From the NCBI GenBank assembly GCA_035536915.1, contig DATLNE010000033.1, positions 1 through 58,146 of the forward strand: a stretch of 58,146 bases of DNA. Direction: 5' to 3'. Each line of letters begins with the position of its first letter. Position 1 is the first letter of the stretch. Both the position numbers and the translations under genes were made by a program. Below are positions 1 to 8,000 of this stretch, in pieces. A model generated the notes under the pieces. It saw only the letters and a list, made by a program, of their open reading frames with translations, had not been told where the DNA came from and searched no databases. The stretch is from Acidimicrobiales bacterium (GTDB lineage: Bacteria; Actinomycetota; Acidimicrobiia; Acidimicrobiales; JAHWLA01).

Positions 1-351
1 GGGCATGGGGCCGTCGGCCGCGCTCACCACCAGGATGGCGCCGTCGACCTGGGCGGCGCCGGTGATCATGTTCTTGATGTAGTCGGCGTGGCCGGGCATG
101 TCGACGTGCGCGTAGTGCCGGTTGGGCGTGGCGTACTCGACGTGGGCGATGTTGATGGTGATGCCGCGCTGGCGCTCCTCGGGGGCCTTGTCGATCATGT
201 CGAAGGCCGTGAACGAGTTGCCCTCGTTCGGGTAGCGCTCGGCCAGGGTCTTGGTGATCGCCGCGGTGAGGGTCGTCTTGCCGTGGTCGATGTGGCCCAT
301 CGTGCCGATGTTGAGGTGCGGCTTGTTGCGCTCGAACTTCTGCTTCGCCAT
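1..351 (-). CDS. tuf: Elongation factor Tu, N-terminal part (cut by window edge)
   Basis: The first 117 codons of EF-Tu run off the left edge of the window, so no stop is visible. The protein starts [20 protein letters not shown] and shows the G1 loop GHIDHGKTT and the G3 element DMPGHADY, the standard nucleotide-binding motifs of this translational GTPase, which carries aminoacyl-tRNA to the ribosome. The ATG at 349-351 follows the tRNA-Met and tRNA-Thr genes on the same strand, a common bacterial tRNA-tuf arrangement, so tuf may share a transcript with them. Family identity is certain; the C-terminal domains cannot be seen. Confidence 0.97.
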   Translation of the reverse strand, partial: MAKQKFERNKPHLNIGTMGHIDHGKTTLTAAITKTLAERYPNEGNSFTAFDMIDKAPEERQRGITINIAHVEYATPNRHYAHVDMPGHADYIKNMITGAAQVDGAILVVSAADGPMP

Positions 352-387
352 ATGTCGTCGTTCTCCCGAGGAAAGTGGTGCGGGTGG

Positions 388-461
388 TAGCGGCGGTCGG
401 ACTCGAACCGACGACCACACGATTATGAGCCGTGTGCTCTGACCAACTGAGCTACGCCGCC
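388..461 (-). tRNA. tRNA-Met (anticodon CAU, elongator type)
   Basis: The reverse complement folds as a cloverleaf: acceptor GGCGGCG pairs with CGCCGCU (first pair G-U), the D arm follows, the anticodon loop reads CUCAUAA with CAU, and the T arm contains GGTTCGAGTCC. A CCA is encoded next to it (positions 385-387). The first pair is not the C-A mismatch of initiators, so this is an elongator Met or possibly the lysidine-modified Ile2 tRNA, which also has CAU. It lies 37 nt upstream of tuf. Confidence 0.93.
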
Positions 462-472
462 AAGAAATACCG

Positions 473-545
473 AGCCCTCTGTGGGAATCGAACCCACGAC
501 ACCAGCCTTACCATGGCTGTGCTCTGCCGACTGAGCTAAGAGGGC
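473..545 (-). tRNA. tRNA-Thr (anticodon GGU)
   Basis: The cloverleaf has acceptor GCCCTCT paired with AGAGGGC, anticodon stem CAGCC/GGCTG around loop ATGGTAA giving anticodon GGU, and T arm GTGGGTTCGATTCCCAC. No CCA is encoded. It lies 11 nt upstream of tRNA-Met and the two are probably cotranscribed toward tuf. Confidence 0.94.
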
Positions 546-597
546 GCGACCGGACATGATAGCGGCGGCCGGCCGAGGGGCGCCTAGGGTCGATCGG

Positions 598-1089
598 ATG
601 GACGTGGCGGTGCGCTTGGCCGGGCTGGAAGACGCCGAGGCCATGCGGGAGATCTACAACCGGGAGGTCGCCGGCTCGACGGTCACCTTCGACCTGGTGC
701 CTCGCACGGCGGAGGAGCAGCATGCGTGGCTGGCCGAGCACGCAGGCGCCCACCCCGCCATCGTGGCCGTCGACGGTTCGCGAGTGCTGGGCTTCGGGTC
801 GCTGACGCCGTATCGGTCGCGGCCTGCGTACTCCACCACGGTCGAGGACTCGGTCTACGTCGACGAGTCGGCCCGGGGGCGTGGCGTGGGGCGACTGCTG
901 CTGGCCGAGTTGGTGCGGCTGGCCGAGGTGCACGGGTTTCACGCCGTGATGGCGCGCATCGTGGGCGGGCACGAGGTGTCGATCGCCCTGCACGAGGCGT
1001 GCGGGTTCGAGGTCGTGGGCGTGGAGAAGGAGGTCGGGCGCAAGTTCGGCCGGTGGCTCGACGTGGTGCTGATGCAGCGCCTGCTCTAG
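598..1089 (+). CDS. GNAT N-acetyltransferase, phosphinothricin acetyltransferase-like
   Basis: A 163-aa GNAT enzyme that would acetylate an amine using acetyl-CoA. The N-terminus carries the AEAMREIYNREVAGSTVTFD signature seen in the phosphinothricin/methionine-sulfoximine acetyltransferase subgroup. The acetyl-CoA loop is ESARGRGVGRLLLAEL, and HEACGFEVVGVEKEVGRKFG is the typical C-terminal block. The ATG at 598 is preferred over the upstream in-frame ATG at 556 because it begins directly before the conserved first strand (VAVRLAG). The substrate cannot be read from sequence; methionine sulfoximine or related amino acid analogues are the family precedent. It stands alone on the plus strand and ends just before a perfect hairpin. 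Confidence 0.85.
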   Translation: MDVAVRLAGLEDAEAMREIYNREVAGSTVTFDLVPRTAEEQHAWLAEHAGAHPAIVAVDGSRVLGFGSLTPYRSRPAYSTTVEDSVYVDESARGRGVGRLLLAELVRLAEVHGFHAVMARIVGGHEVSIALHEACGFEVVGVEKEVGRKFGRWLDVVLMQRLL

Positions 1090-1091
1090 AG

Positions 1092-1136
1092 GTTGCGTAG
1101 GAATCGCGCCGGAAAACGGCGCGATTCCTACGCAAC
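1092..1136. terminator. Perfect hairpin between convergent genes, likely bidirectional terminator
   Basis: Two perfect 20-bp arms (1092-1111 and 1117-1136, starting GTTGCGTAGG) flank the five-base loop GAAAA. It lies 3 nt past the GNAT stop and 15 nt past the stop of the convergent CapA-like gene, the usual place for a shared terminator. No long U tract follows. A diverged copy lies at 28651-28701. Confidence 0.7.
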
Positions 1137-1150
1137 TTCGGCGGTGGGGG

Positions 1151-2896
1151 TCAGCAGCGGCCGGCGCCGGGGGTGAGGCTCGCCACGTGGCGGCGGATGT
1201 CGTCGGCGGTGGCGCCGCCGACGGGCTGGGGGCTGCCGTTGCCGTCGATCAGCGCCGGTGTGATCTCGTGGCCGACGACGCCGTCGGTGCCCAGCTCGAC
1301 CGACCACAGGGCGGTGCGGTTCGAGGGCGACTGGTTGTGGTACCAGACGAAGTTCCCCAGGCTGTAGTCGATGATCCCCCGGCCCCGGCGCTCGATGCCC
1401 TGGAGGACGTGGGGGTGGCCGCCGGCCACCACGTCGGCGCCCGCGTCGATCAGCCGCAGGCTGAAGTCGCGCTGCTTGGCCGTCGGGCAGTCGGCCAGCT
1501 CGACGCCTGCGTGCACCATGACGACCACATGGTCGGCGTGGGCCCGGGCGTTGCGCACGGCGTTGACGGCGGCGTTGACGTCGTAGGCCGAGGCCACGCC
1601 GGGGCTGCTGTCGGTGGCTGCCCATCCCGCTTGCACGACCTGGCTGAAGCCGAGGAAGGCGACCGTGCCGCCCGGGGTGGTGACGATGGCGGGGCGGTAG
1701 GCCTCGGCCCGGTTGGCGCCCGCGCCCACCACTTGCAGCCCGGCGTTGCGGCTGTGGTTGATGGTCTCCAACAGGGCGCCGTGGCCGTAGTCGAGGCTGT
1801 GGTTGTTGGCCAGGTTGACCACGTTCACGCCTGCGGAGCGCAAGCGGTAGACGAGCTCGGGCGGCGATTGGAAGGTGTACTGCTTGGAGGCCGGGCTGCC
1901 CGATGAGCCCACCGCGGTCTCCAGGTTGGCGATGTTGGCTTCGTTGGCCGCGAAGTACGGGCGCATGCCGGCCAGCGGGTCGCCGCCGCGGGCCATGTGG
2001 GCGGCCACCCGGCCCACGCCGTGCACGTCGCCGGTGAAGCCGATGCGCACGGCGGCGGCCACGGCGAGCACGTTGTAGCCGTTGCCGGTGGGGCTGTTGA
2101 CGATCACCGCCGCGGTGCGACCGGCGCCGAGCTTGCCGACGCCGGAGCCGTGGAAGGGGGCGTCGAAGGAGAACACGCCGCCGTCCGACGCCAGCAGCCA
2201 GTAGCCGGTGGGTGCGGGCGTCATGGAGACGATGGGGCGGTTGAGGCGCTGCCCGCCGGTCGAGCCGTGGAAGGGGGCGTTGAAGGCGAAGATGCCGCCG
2301 TCGGAGGCGACCATCCAGTAGCCGGTGCCGGTCGGATGCGCCGCCATGCCGACGACCGGGCGGTTGAGGGGCTTGCCGCCCATGGAGCCGTGGAAGCCGG
2401 CAGTGCCGAAGGTGAAGATGCCCCCGTCGGAGGCGACGAGCCGGTAGCCGTTGCCGTCGGAGGTGGCGGCCATGCCGACGATCGGCTGGTTCAGCGGGGT
2501 GCCGCCCATCGAGCCCAGAAAGCGGGCGGTGCCGAAGGTGAAGATGCCCCCGTCGGAGGCGACGAGCCAGTAGCCGTTGCCGTCGGGCGTGGCCGCCATG
2601 CCGACGACCGGGCGGTTGAGGGGCTTGCCCCCCATGGAGCCGTGGAAGCGGGCCGTGCCGAAGGTGAAGATGCCGCCGTCGGAGGCGACGAGCCAGTACC
2701 CGCTGCCGTCGGCGGTGCGGGCCATGCCGACGATGGGCCGGTTGGGGCGGAGGTCGGACGGGTTGCCCGGCGCTTGGGCGTCGCCGAAGGCGAGCACGGC
2801 GGGGCCGGTGGTGGCGCCGGAGGCCGAGTTCCCGATGCCGGGCAGGGCCAACAGGGCGGCGAGCAGGACGAGGCGGGCCCAGCGGCTGGAGGTCAC
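1151..2896 (-). CDS. CapA/PgsA-like metallophosphatase with N-terminal SDGGIF repeats
   Basis: A 581-aa predicted exported protein. Residues 1-25 form a signal peptide (basic start, hydrophobic core LVLLAALLALPGIG). Five or six 35-40-residue repeats with the core GYWLVASDGGIFTFGTA and GSMGGKPLNRPVVGM follow. The C-terminal half is a poly-gamma-glutamate/CapA domain: FTGDVHG, ANLETAV, NLANNHSLDYG, VMVHAG, AGGHPHVLQGIE and IDYSLGNFVW match its conserved metal-site blocks. CapA-family proteins take part in capsule or polyglutamate synthesis or are calcineurin-like phosphatases; which applies here is unknown because no capBC neighbours are visible. The same repeat occurs in both giant surface proteins of this window, which suggests a cell-envelope location. 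Confidence 0.88.
   Translation of the reverse strand: MTSSRWARLVLLAALLALPGIGNSASGATTGPAVLAFGDAQAPGNPSDLRPNRPIVGMARTADGSGYWLVASDGGIFTFGTARFHGSMGGKPLNRPVVGMAATPDGNGYWLVASDGGIFTFGTARFLGSMGGTPLNQPIVGMAATSDGNGYRLVASDGGIFTFGTAGFHGSMGGKPLNRPVVGMAAHPTGTGYWMVASDGGIFAFNAPFHGSTGGQRLNRPIVSMTPAPTGYWLLASDGGVFSFDAPFHGSGVGKLGAGRTAAVIVNSPTGNGYNVLAVAAAVRIGFTGDVHGVGRVAAHMARGGDPLAGMRPYFAANEANIANLETAVGSSGSPASKQYTFQSPPELVYRLRSAGVNVVNLANNHSLDYGHGALLETINHSRNAGLQVVGAGANRAEAYRPAIVTTPGGTVAFLGFSQVVQAGWAATDSSPGVASAYDVNAAVNAVRNARAHADHVVVMVHAGVELADCPTAKQRDFSLRLIDAGADVVAGGHPHVLQGIERRGRGIIDYSLGNFVWYHNQSPSNRTALWSVELGTDGVVGHEITPALIDGNGSPQPVGGATADDIRRHVASLTPGAGRC
2130..2745 (-). repeat. SDGGIF repeat array in the CapA-like gene
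   Basis: Five to six tandem units of about 114-120 nt encode GYWxVASDGGIFxFG...GSMGG.xLNRPxVGM. Neighbouring units are strongly similar at the DNA level (for example around 2395-2450 and 2520-2580), which suggests amplification by recombination. Boundaries are approximate. Confidence 0.8.
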
Positions 2897-2911
2897 CCTG
2901 CCGAGGATACG

Positions 2912-2961
2912 GTTCTGGTCCGTAAATCCGGCACGTACGTGCCGGATTTACGGACCAGAAC
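2912..2961. repeat. Perfect 50-bp palindrome without spacer
   Basis: The 25 bases at 2912-2936 (starting GTTCTGGTCC) are exactly repeated in reverse complement at 2937-2961; the centre is ACGT|ACGT. It lies 6 nt past the ppa stop and 15 nt before the CapA-like ATG, both on the minus strand. It may act as the ppa terminator, as a cruciform or as a small mobile palindromic element. Confidence 0.75.
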
Positions 2962-2967
2962 GGTGGG

Positions 2968-3453
2968 TCAGGCGGGGGGTGGGTAGGCGGCGCGGGCTTC
3001 GGCCACGGCAGCTTCGGCGGCCTCACGGCCCTCCCACCCGCGGGTCTCGGTGGCCTTGCCCGGCTCCAACTGCTTGTAGACGTCGAAGAAGTGGCCGATC
3101 TCGTCGAGCAGGTGGGGCTGCAGGTCGCCGATGTCGTACACGCCCGCCCAGCGCGGATCGGTGGCGGGCACGCACAGGAGCTTGGCGTCGGCGCCCTTCT
3201 CGTCGCGCATCCAGAAGACGGCGACGGGGCGGGCCAGGATGTGGCAGCCGGGGAACGTGCGCTCCTCAAGCAGCACCATGGCGTCGAGGGGGTCGCCGTC
3301 GTCGGCCAGCGTGTTGGGCAGGTACCCGTAGTCGGCCGGGTACTGGGTGGCGGTGAACAGCATGCGGTCGAGCCAGATCTCGCCGGTGTCGTGATCGGCT
3401 TCGTACTTGTTGCGCGATCCCTTGGGGATCTCGACGACGACCTCTATCTCCAT
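2968..3453 (-). CDS. ppa: Inorganic pyrophosphatase (soluble, family I)
   Basis: A 161-aa soluble PPase hydrolysing diphosphate to phosphate with Mg2+, pulling biosynthetic reactions forward. Motifs are VVVEIPKGSRNKYE (substrate-binding Lys/Arg), YPADYGYLPNTLADDGDPLDAMVL (the metal-binding Asp cluster) and a C-terminal helix block KQLEPGK. The length fits bacterial family I enzymes. The ATG at 3453 overlaps the end of the upstream methyltransferase gene by 10 nt, so the two are probably cotranscribed. Confidence 0.97.
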   Translation of the reverse strand: MEIEVVVEIPKGSRNKYEADHDTGEIWLDRMLFTATQYPADYGYLPNTLADDGDPLDAMVLLEERTFPGCHILARPVAVFWMRDEKGADAKLLCVPATDPRWAGVYDIGDLQPHLLDEIGHFFDVYKQLEPGKATETRGWEGREAAEAAVAEARAAYPPPA

Positions 3454-3932
3454 CGGCGCACACCTTCCAGTTCGAGGAGCTGCAGCTTCATGGGGAGGCC
3501 GAAGGCGTAGTGGCCGACGGCGCCGTCGGTGCGCACCACCCGATGGCAGGGGACGGCCACCGGCACCGGGTTGCGGCCCAGCGCCGAGCCGACGGCCCGC
3601 ACGGCGGCGGGACGGCCGATCTCCTGGGCGATCCAGCCGTAGGGACGCACCTCGCCGAACGGGATCTCGCCCGCCGCGGCCAGCACGTCGCGGGCGAAGG
3701 GGGTGAGGCCGCGCAAGTCGACGTCGAGCTCGACGTGCTCGCCCCGCAGGCGGCGGTCGAGGGCGTCATGCAGGTCGGCGGGCAGCCGCTCGACCGGCGT
3801 GGGGGTGCGTCCGCCGAGGCGGGGCACCAAAAGGTCGGGCGGCGCGATCCCGGTCACGCCGCCGCTCCCCCACGACACGAGCAGCGTGCCCACCGGCGTC
3901 TCCCACGGGGCGCACTGTTCCACGGCTCCCAT
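3444..3932 (-). CDS. ogt: Methylated-DNA--protein-cysteine methyltransferase (MGMT/Ogt)
   Basis: A 162-aa suicide DNA-repair protein that removes alkyl groups from O6-alkylguanine onto its own cysteine. The active-site block reads VAVPCHRVVRTDGAVGHYAFGL, with the PCHRV core, preceded by the helix-turn-helix region IPFGEVRPYGWIAQEIGRPAAVRAVG including the Arg finger. The start is the ATG at 3930-3932 with an AAGGGAG Shine-Dalgarno sequence 6 nt before it; a longer frame upstream lacks family similarity. The final G-y-a-f-G-l/K-x-x-L-L-x-L-E block is intact. It is divergent from the membrane acetyltransferase and overlaps ppa by 10 nt. Confidence 0.94.
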   Translation of the reverse strand: MGAVEQCAPWETPVGTLLVSWGSGGVTGIAPPDLLVPRLGGRTPTPVERLPADLHDALDRRLRGEHVELDVDLRGLTPFARDVLAAAGEIPFGEVRPYGWIAQEIGRPAAVRAVGSALGRNPVPVAVPCHRVVRTDGAVGHYAFGLPMKLQLLELEGVRRWR

Positions 3933-3963
3933 ACAACTCCCTTTCGGCGGGTACGTCTCGCTC

Positions 3964-4983
3964 GTGCTGGTCACTCGGGCCCCCGAGCGCCTGCGGCGGC
4001 TGACGTCGCTCGACGTGCTTCGTGGTGCCACGGTGGCCCTCATGATCGTGGTGGAGAACCAGGGCAGCGGCGAGCACCCCTTCCCCGGGGCCGGGCACGC
4101 GGCGTGGAACGGGTTCACCCCGGCCGACTTGGTCTTCCCGCTCTTCCTCTTCGTCATGGGCGCCTCGCTGGCCCAGTCGGTCGACCGGCTGACGTGGGCC
4201 CGGGCGCTGCGGCGCACCGCCGTGTTGTTCTTCCTCGGGCTGGTGCTGAACGGGCTGGGGCGGGTGCCCCTCGACTCGCTCAAGTTCTTGGGGGTGCTTC
4301 AGCGCATCGCCCTTTGCTACCTGCTCACCGTGGCCGTGGTGAAGCTGCTGCCGCCCCGGCGCCAGTGGCAGGTCGGCGCCGGCGTGCTGCTGGCGTGGTG
4401 GGCGTTCCTGTCGCTGGGGCCCCTGACGCCCGAGGGGAACATGTCGGGGTGGCTCGACCGGTTGCTGCTCGGCACCGAGCGCCTGTACGGCGACGGGTCG
4501 TACGACCCATCGGGGTTGGCCTCGACCCCCGCGGCGGCCGTCAACGTGCTGGCGGGCTTCTGGATCGTGCAGTGGCTGCGCCAGGAGGGCCGTGGCTTCG
4601 TGGCCCGGGTCGGCGTGTTCTGCGTGGGCAGCGGCCTGCTGTGGGCGATCGTGTACCCGGTCAACAAGCGGCTCTGGACGAGCTCGTTCGTGGTGCTGAC
4701 GGTCGGGCTCTCGGCGCTGGCCTTGGTGGCGGTGGGCGAACGCCACCGTTTCGCCTGGGCCTTCGAGGTCTTCGGCCGCAACGCCATCGTGTTGTACGTG
4801 GCGTCGGAACTGGTCTCCGACGTGCTCAAGGACACCGGTGCCCGCGACTGGCTGTACCACCACCTGTTCGTGCCCTGGGCAGGCCTGCACGTCGGCTCGT
4901 TGGCCTACGCCTTGGCCTTCGTGGGCCTGTGGTGGCTCGTGCTCTACGGCATGTGGCGACGCCGCTGGTTCGTCAGCGTGTGA
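3964..4983 (+). CDS. HGSNAT-like membrane acetyltransferase (DUF1624/DUF5009 family)
   Basis: A membrane protein of about 339 aa resembling the catalytic part of heparan-alpha-glucosaminide N-acetyltransferase. Motifs are RLTSLDVLRGATVALMIVVEN near the N-terminus, TPADLVFPLFLFVMG in the second segment and LQRIALCYLLT; about ten hydrophobic segments follow, with FGRNAIVLYVASEL near the end. Bacterial relatives are thought to move acyl groups across the membrane to envelope sugars, but substrates are mostly unknown. There is no in-frame ATG near the conserved start. GTG at 3964, directly before LVTRAPERLRRLTSLD, is the best candidate, only 31 nt from the divergent ogt start. Confidence 0.82.
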   Translation: MLVTRAPERLRRLTSLDVLRGATVALMIVVENQGSGEHPFPGAGHAAWNGFTPADLVFPLFLFVMGASLAQSVDRLTWARALRRTAVLFFLGLVLNGLGRVPLDSLKFLGVLQRIALCYLLTVAVVKLLPPRRQWQVGAGVLLAWWAFLSLGPLTPEGNMSGWLDRLLLGTERLYGDGSYDPSGLASTPAAAVNVLAGFWIVQWLRQEGRGFVARVGVFCVGSGLLWAIVYPVNKRLWTSSFVVLTVGLSALALVAVGERHRFAWAFEVFGRNAIVLYVASELVSDVLKDTGARDWLYHHLFVPWAGLHVGSLAYALAFVGLWWLVLYGMWRRRWFVSV

Positions 4984-5008
4984 GCGAACCGGCGACGCCG
5001 CCTAGGCA

Positions 5009-8000
5009 CTACAGGACTGTGACACTGCGCACGATCTCCATGGTGCTGCCGCCCGCGTTGGTCACGATGAAGGTGATCGTGCGGTTACCCGGCAGCATCG
5101 GGAGGTCGGGCTGCCACGACCAGGTGGCCGACGGCGTGCCGCAACTGGGGCAGGTGACGTCGGCATCCGACGGCGTGCCGTTGTCGATCTTGACCTCCAC
5201 CTTGGCCACGTTCACCCCGGGCAGGCCGCCCGTCGCCGACCCGGTGTAGGTCGGCAGCGGGTTGGTCTCTGTAGCCGGGGTGGCGCCACCCGAGAGGGTG
5301 GGCGACACCACGGTCTCACTGGCTGCCGTGTTGCCGACGGCATCGGCCACGCCGCTGACCAAGGTGACCGCCACCCGCTCGCCTTCGGTAGGCGAACCGG
5401 AGAGGGTGAGGGTGGCCACGGTGCCCGAGCATGCCACCGAGGTCACCGACTGCGGACGGGTGGTGGTTGTGCCGCTCACCGTCTTGTTGAACGAGGCGGC
5501 GAACTTGGCCGACGTGCAGACGACGGCCTCGCTGAAGTTGGCGGTGACGGTGGTGCGGCCCACCTGGCCACCCACCGTCGTGAAGTCGGGCCTGGTGCCG
5601 TCGTAGGTGACGCTGTTGTCGCCGGTCGACGCCGCGTTGGCGTTGCCTGCCTCGTCGGTAGCCACGCCCGCGGGCACCGTGGCCGTGACGGCCCCGTCGC
5701 CCGTGATGGGAACCACCACCTTGAACTCGGTGCCGTCGGTGCCCACCGGGGTTAGCGTGGGCGTGCCTGCCGGGCCGGACGTCTGGATGTCGCCGACCAC
5801 GAAGCCGACGGCCTTCTCGGTGAAGACCACCTTGAACTCGGCGGACGCCACGTTGGTCGGGTCGGCCTGGCCGGTGGCCTGGTCGACGGTAACCGTGGGC
5901 GCCGTTGTGTCGCGCACCGTGGTGAACGGGCCCGCGGCCGAGCTGGCGTTGCCGGAGCCGTCCTCGGCGGCGCCCGCGGCCACCGAGACGACGACCGTGC
6001 CGTCCTGGTTCATGCCGGTGACGCTCACGGTGTACGTGTCGTCGTCACCGGTGACGCTGTGGTCCTTCATCAACGCCAGTTCGCTGAACGCCGTGCCCGA
6101 AACGGTCACGTCTTCCTTGGTGAAACCGGAGACGGGCTCGTCGAAGGTGACGGTGAACACGATGGGACTGGCCTTGGTGCGAGCGGCGCCGGTGATGGTA
6201 GGCGTCGGCACGTCACGGTCGACGGTGACGGTCTGGGCGGCGCCCAGCAGGTTGCCGTTGCCCGCACCGTCGACGGCCACCCCTGCGGGGACTTCGAGGA
6301 TTACGGTGCCGTCGGTCGTCACGGGGACGGCCACGTCGTACGTCTTGGCGTCGGCGCCCTGGGTGATCGTCGGCGTGCCGCGGGTGGCGTTGCCGGTGAG
6401 GGTGAGGTCGCCGGGCACGTCGTCGAAGTCGGTGACGTCCTCGGCGAAGGTCACGGTGAACCGGGCCGAGCTGCCGTTCTCGCTGGCGTCGACGGCAGCC
6501 ACGCTGGTGGCCGGGCCGACGCTGTCGCGGGTGACGGTGTTGTCGGTCGAGGTCGAGGCGTCGCTTCCGTTGCCTGCCTCGTCGACTGCTGCGCCCGCGG
6601 CGAGCGACAGCTTCACCTCGCCTTCGCCGCTGACCGGGATGGTCACGGTGTAGTTGGCATCGCTGCCCGTCAGGGTCGGTGTGCCGAGGGTGGCGATCGA
6701 GCCCGTGGTGTCGAGGTCGGCAACCGTCAGCCCCGTCACCTTCTCGCCGAAAGCAATGGCGTACTTCACCGACGAGCCGTTGGTCGGATCGGCCTGGTCG
6801 GCTGCTTGCTCGACGCTCACGGCCGGGCCATCGGTGTCGCGGGTGGCGGTGAACGGACCGCCCGCGGTGTTGCCGTTGCCGGCTGCGTCAGTCCCTGCAC
6901 CTGCGGCCACGGAGACGACGATGGTGCCGTCCTTGTCCATGCCGGTGACGTCGAGCGTGTAGACGTCGTCTGCGCCGCTCACGGTGTAGGACTTGTTGAG
7001 GCTTGTGGCGTTGAAGGCGGTGCCTTCCACGGTGATGTCGTCGTTGGCGATGCCGGTGACGTCCTCGCTGAAGGTCAGCGTGAATGTCACGGTGGCGGCC
7101 TTGGTGCGGACGGGCCCGGTGATGGTCACCGTCGGTGCGGTGCGCTCCACCGTGACCTGCGGGGTCTCCAGGGCGGCCGTGTTGTCGTTGCCCGCGACGT
7201 CCTTGGCCGCGTTGGCGGCAACCGTGAGCGTGACCGTACCGTCGGCGGTGACCGGCACCGACACGTCGAAGACGATGTTGTCGGTCGAGGTGATCGAAGG
7301 CGTGCCACGGGTGGCGCCGCCCCCGAGCACGAGGTCGTCGTTGCCGAAGCCGGTGACGGCTTCGCTGAAGGTCACGGTGAACTCGGCGGCCGAGCCGCTG
7401 GTGATGGCGTCGTCGGCAGCGACTGACACCGACGGCGCCGCGACGTCGTAAGTGATCGACTCGTCGCCCCCGCTGGATGCGGCGTTGTCGTTGCCTGCTT
7501 CGTCGGTGGCCACGCCTTCGCCGATGCTCAGCGTCACCGGGCCGGAGGCGGTCACCGGCACAGCGACCTCGAACACCGAGGCGTTGCCCGAAGGCGTGAT
7601 GGTGGGTGCCGCCGAGTTGCCCGACACGGTGAGGTCGGCGGCGGTGAATCCGACGACCACCTCGTTGAAAGTCACCACGAAATTGACCGGCGAATCCTTG
7701 GTTGGGTCGGCCTGGCCCGCCTTCTGGGTGACCGTCACCGTGGGATCGGTCGTGTCACGCACGACGGTGAACGGGGAGGAGGCGGTGCTGGTGTTGCCTG
7801 CGACGTCGCTGCCCGCGCCGTCCTTGACCGTGGCCACGATCGTGCCCTCACGGGTCATGCCGGTGATGGCGACGTTGTAGTGACGGGCGTCGACGCTGGT
7901 TACCTCGGCCTTGCGCAGCGCCTCAACCTGGAAGGCGGTGCCGCTCAGCTCGATGTCGTCGGCCGCGATGCCGGTGACGTCTTCGGTGAACTCGAGGGCC

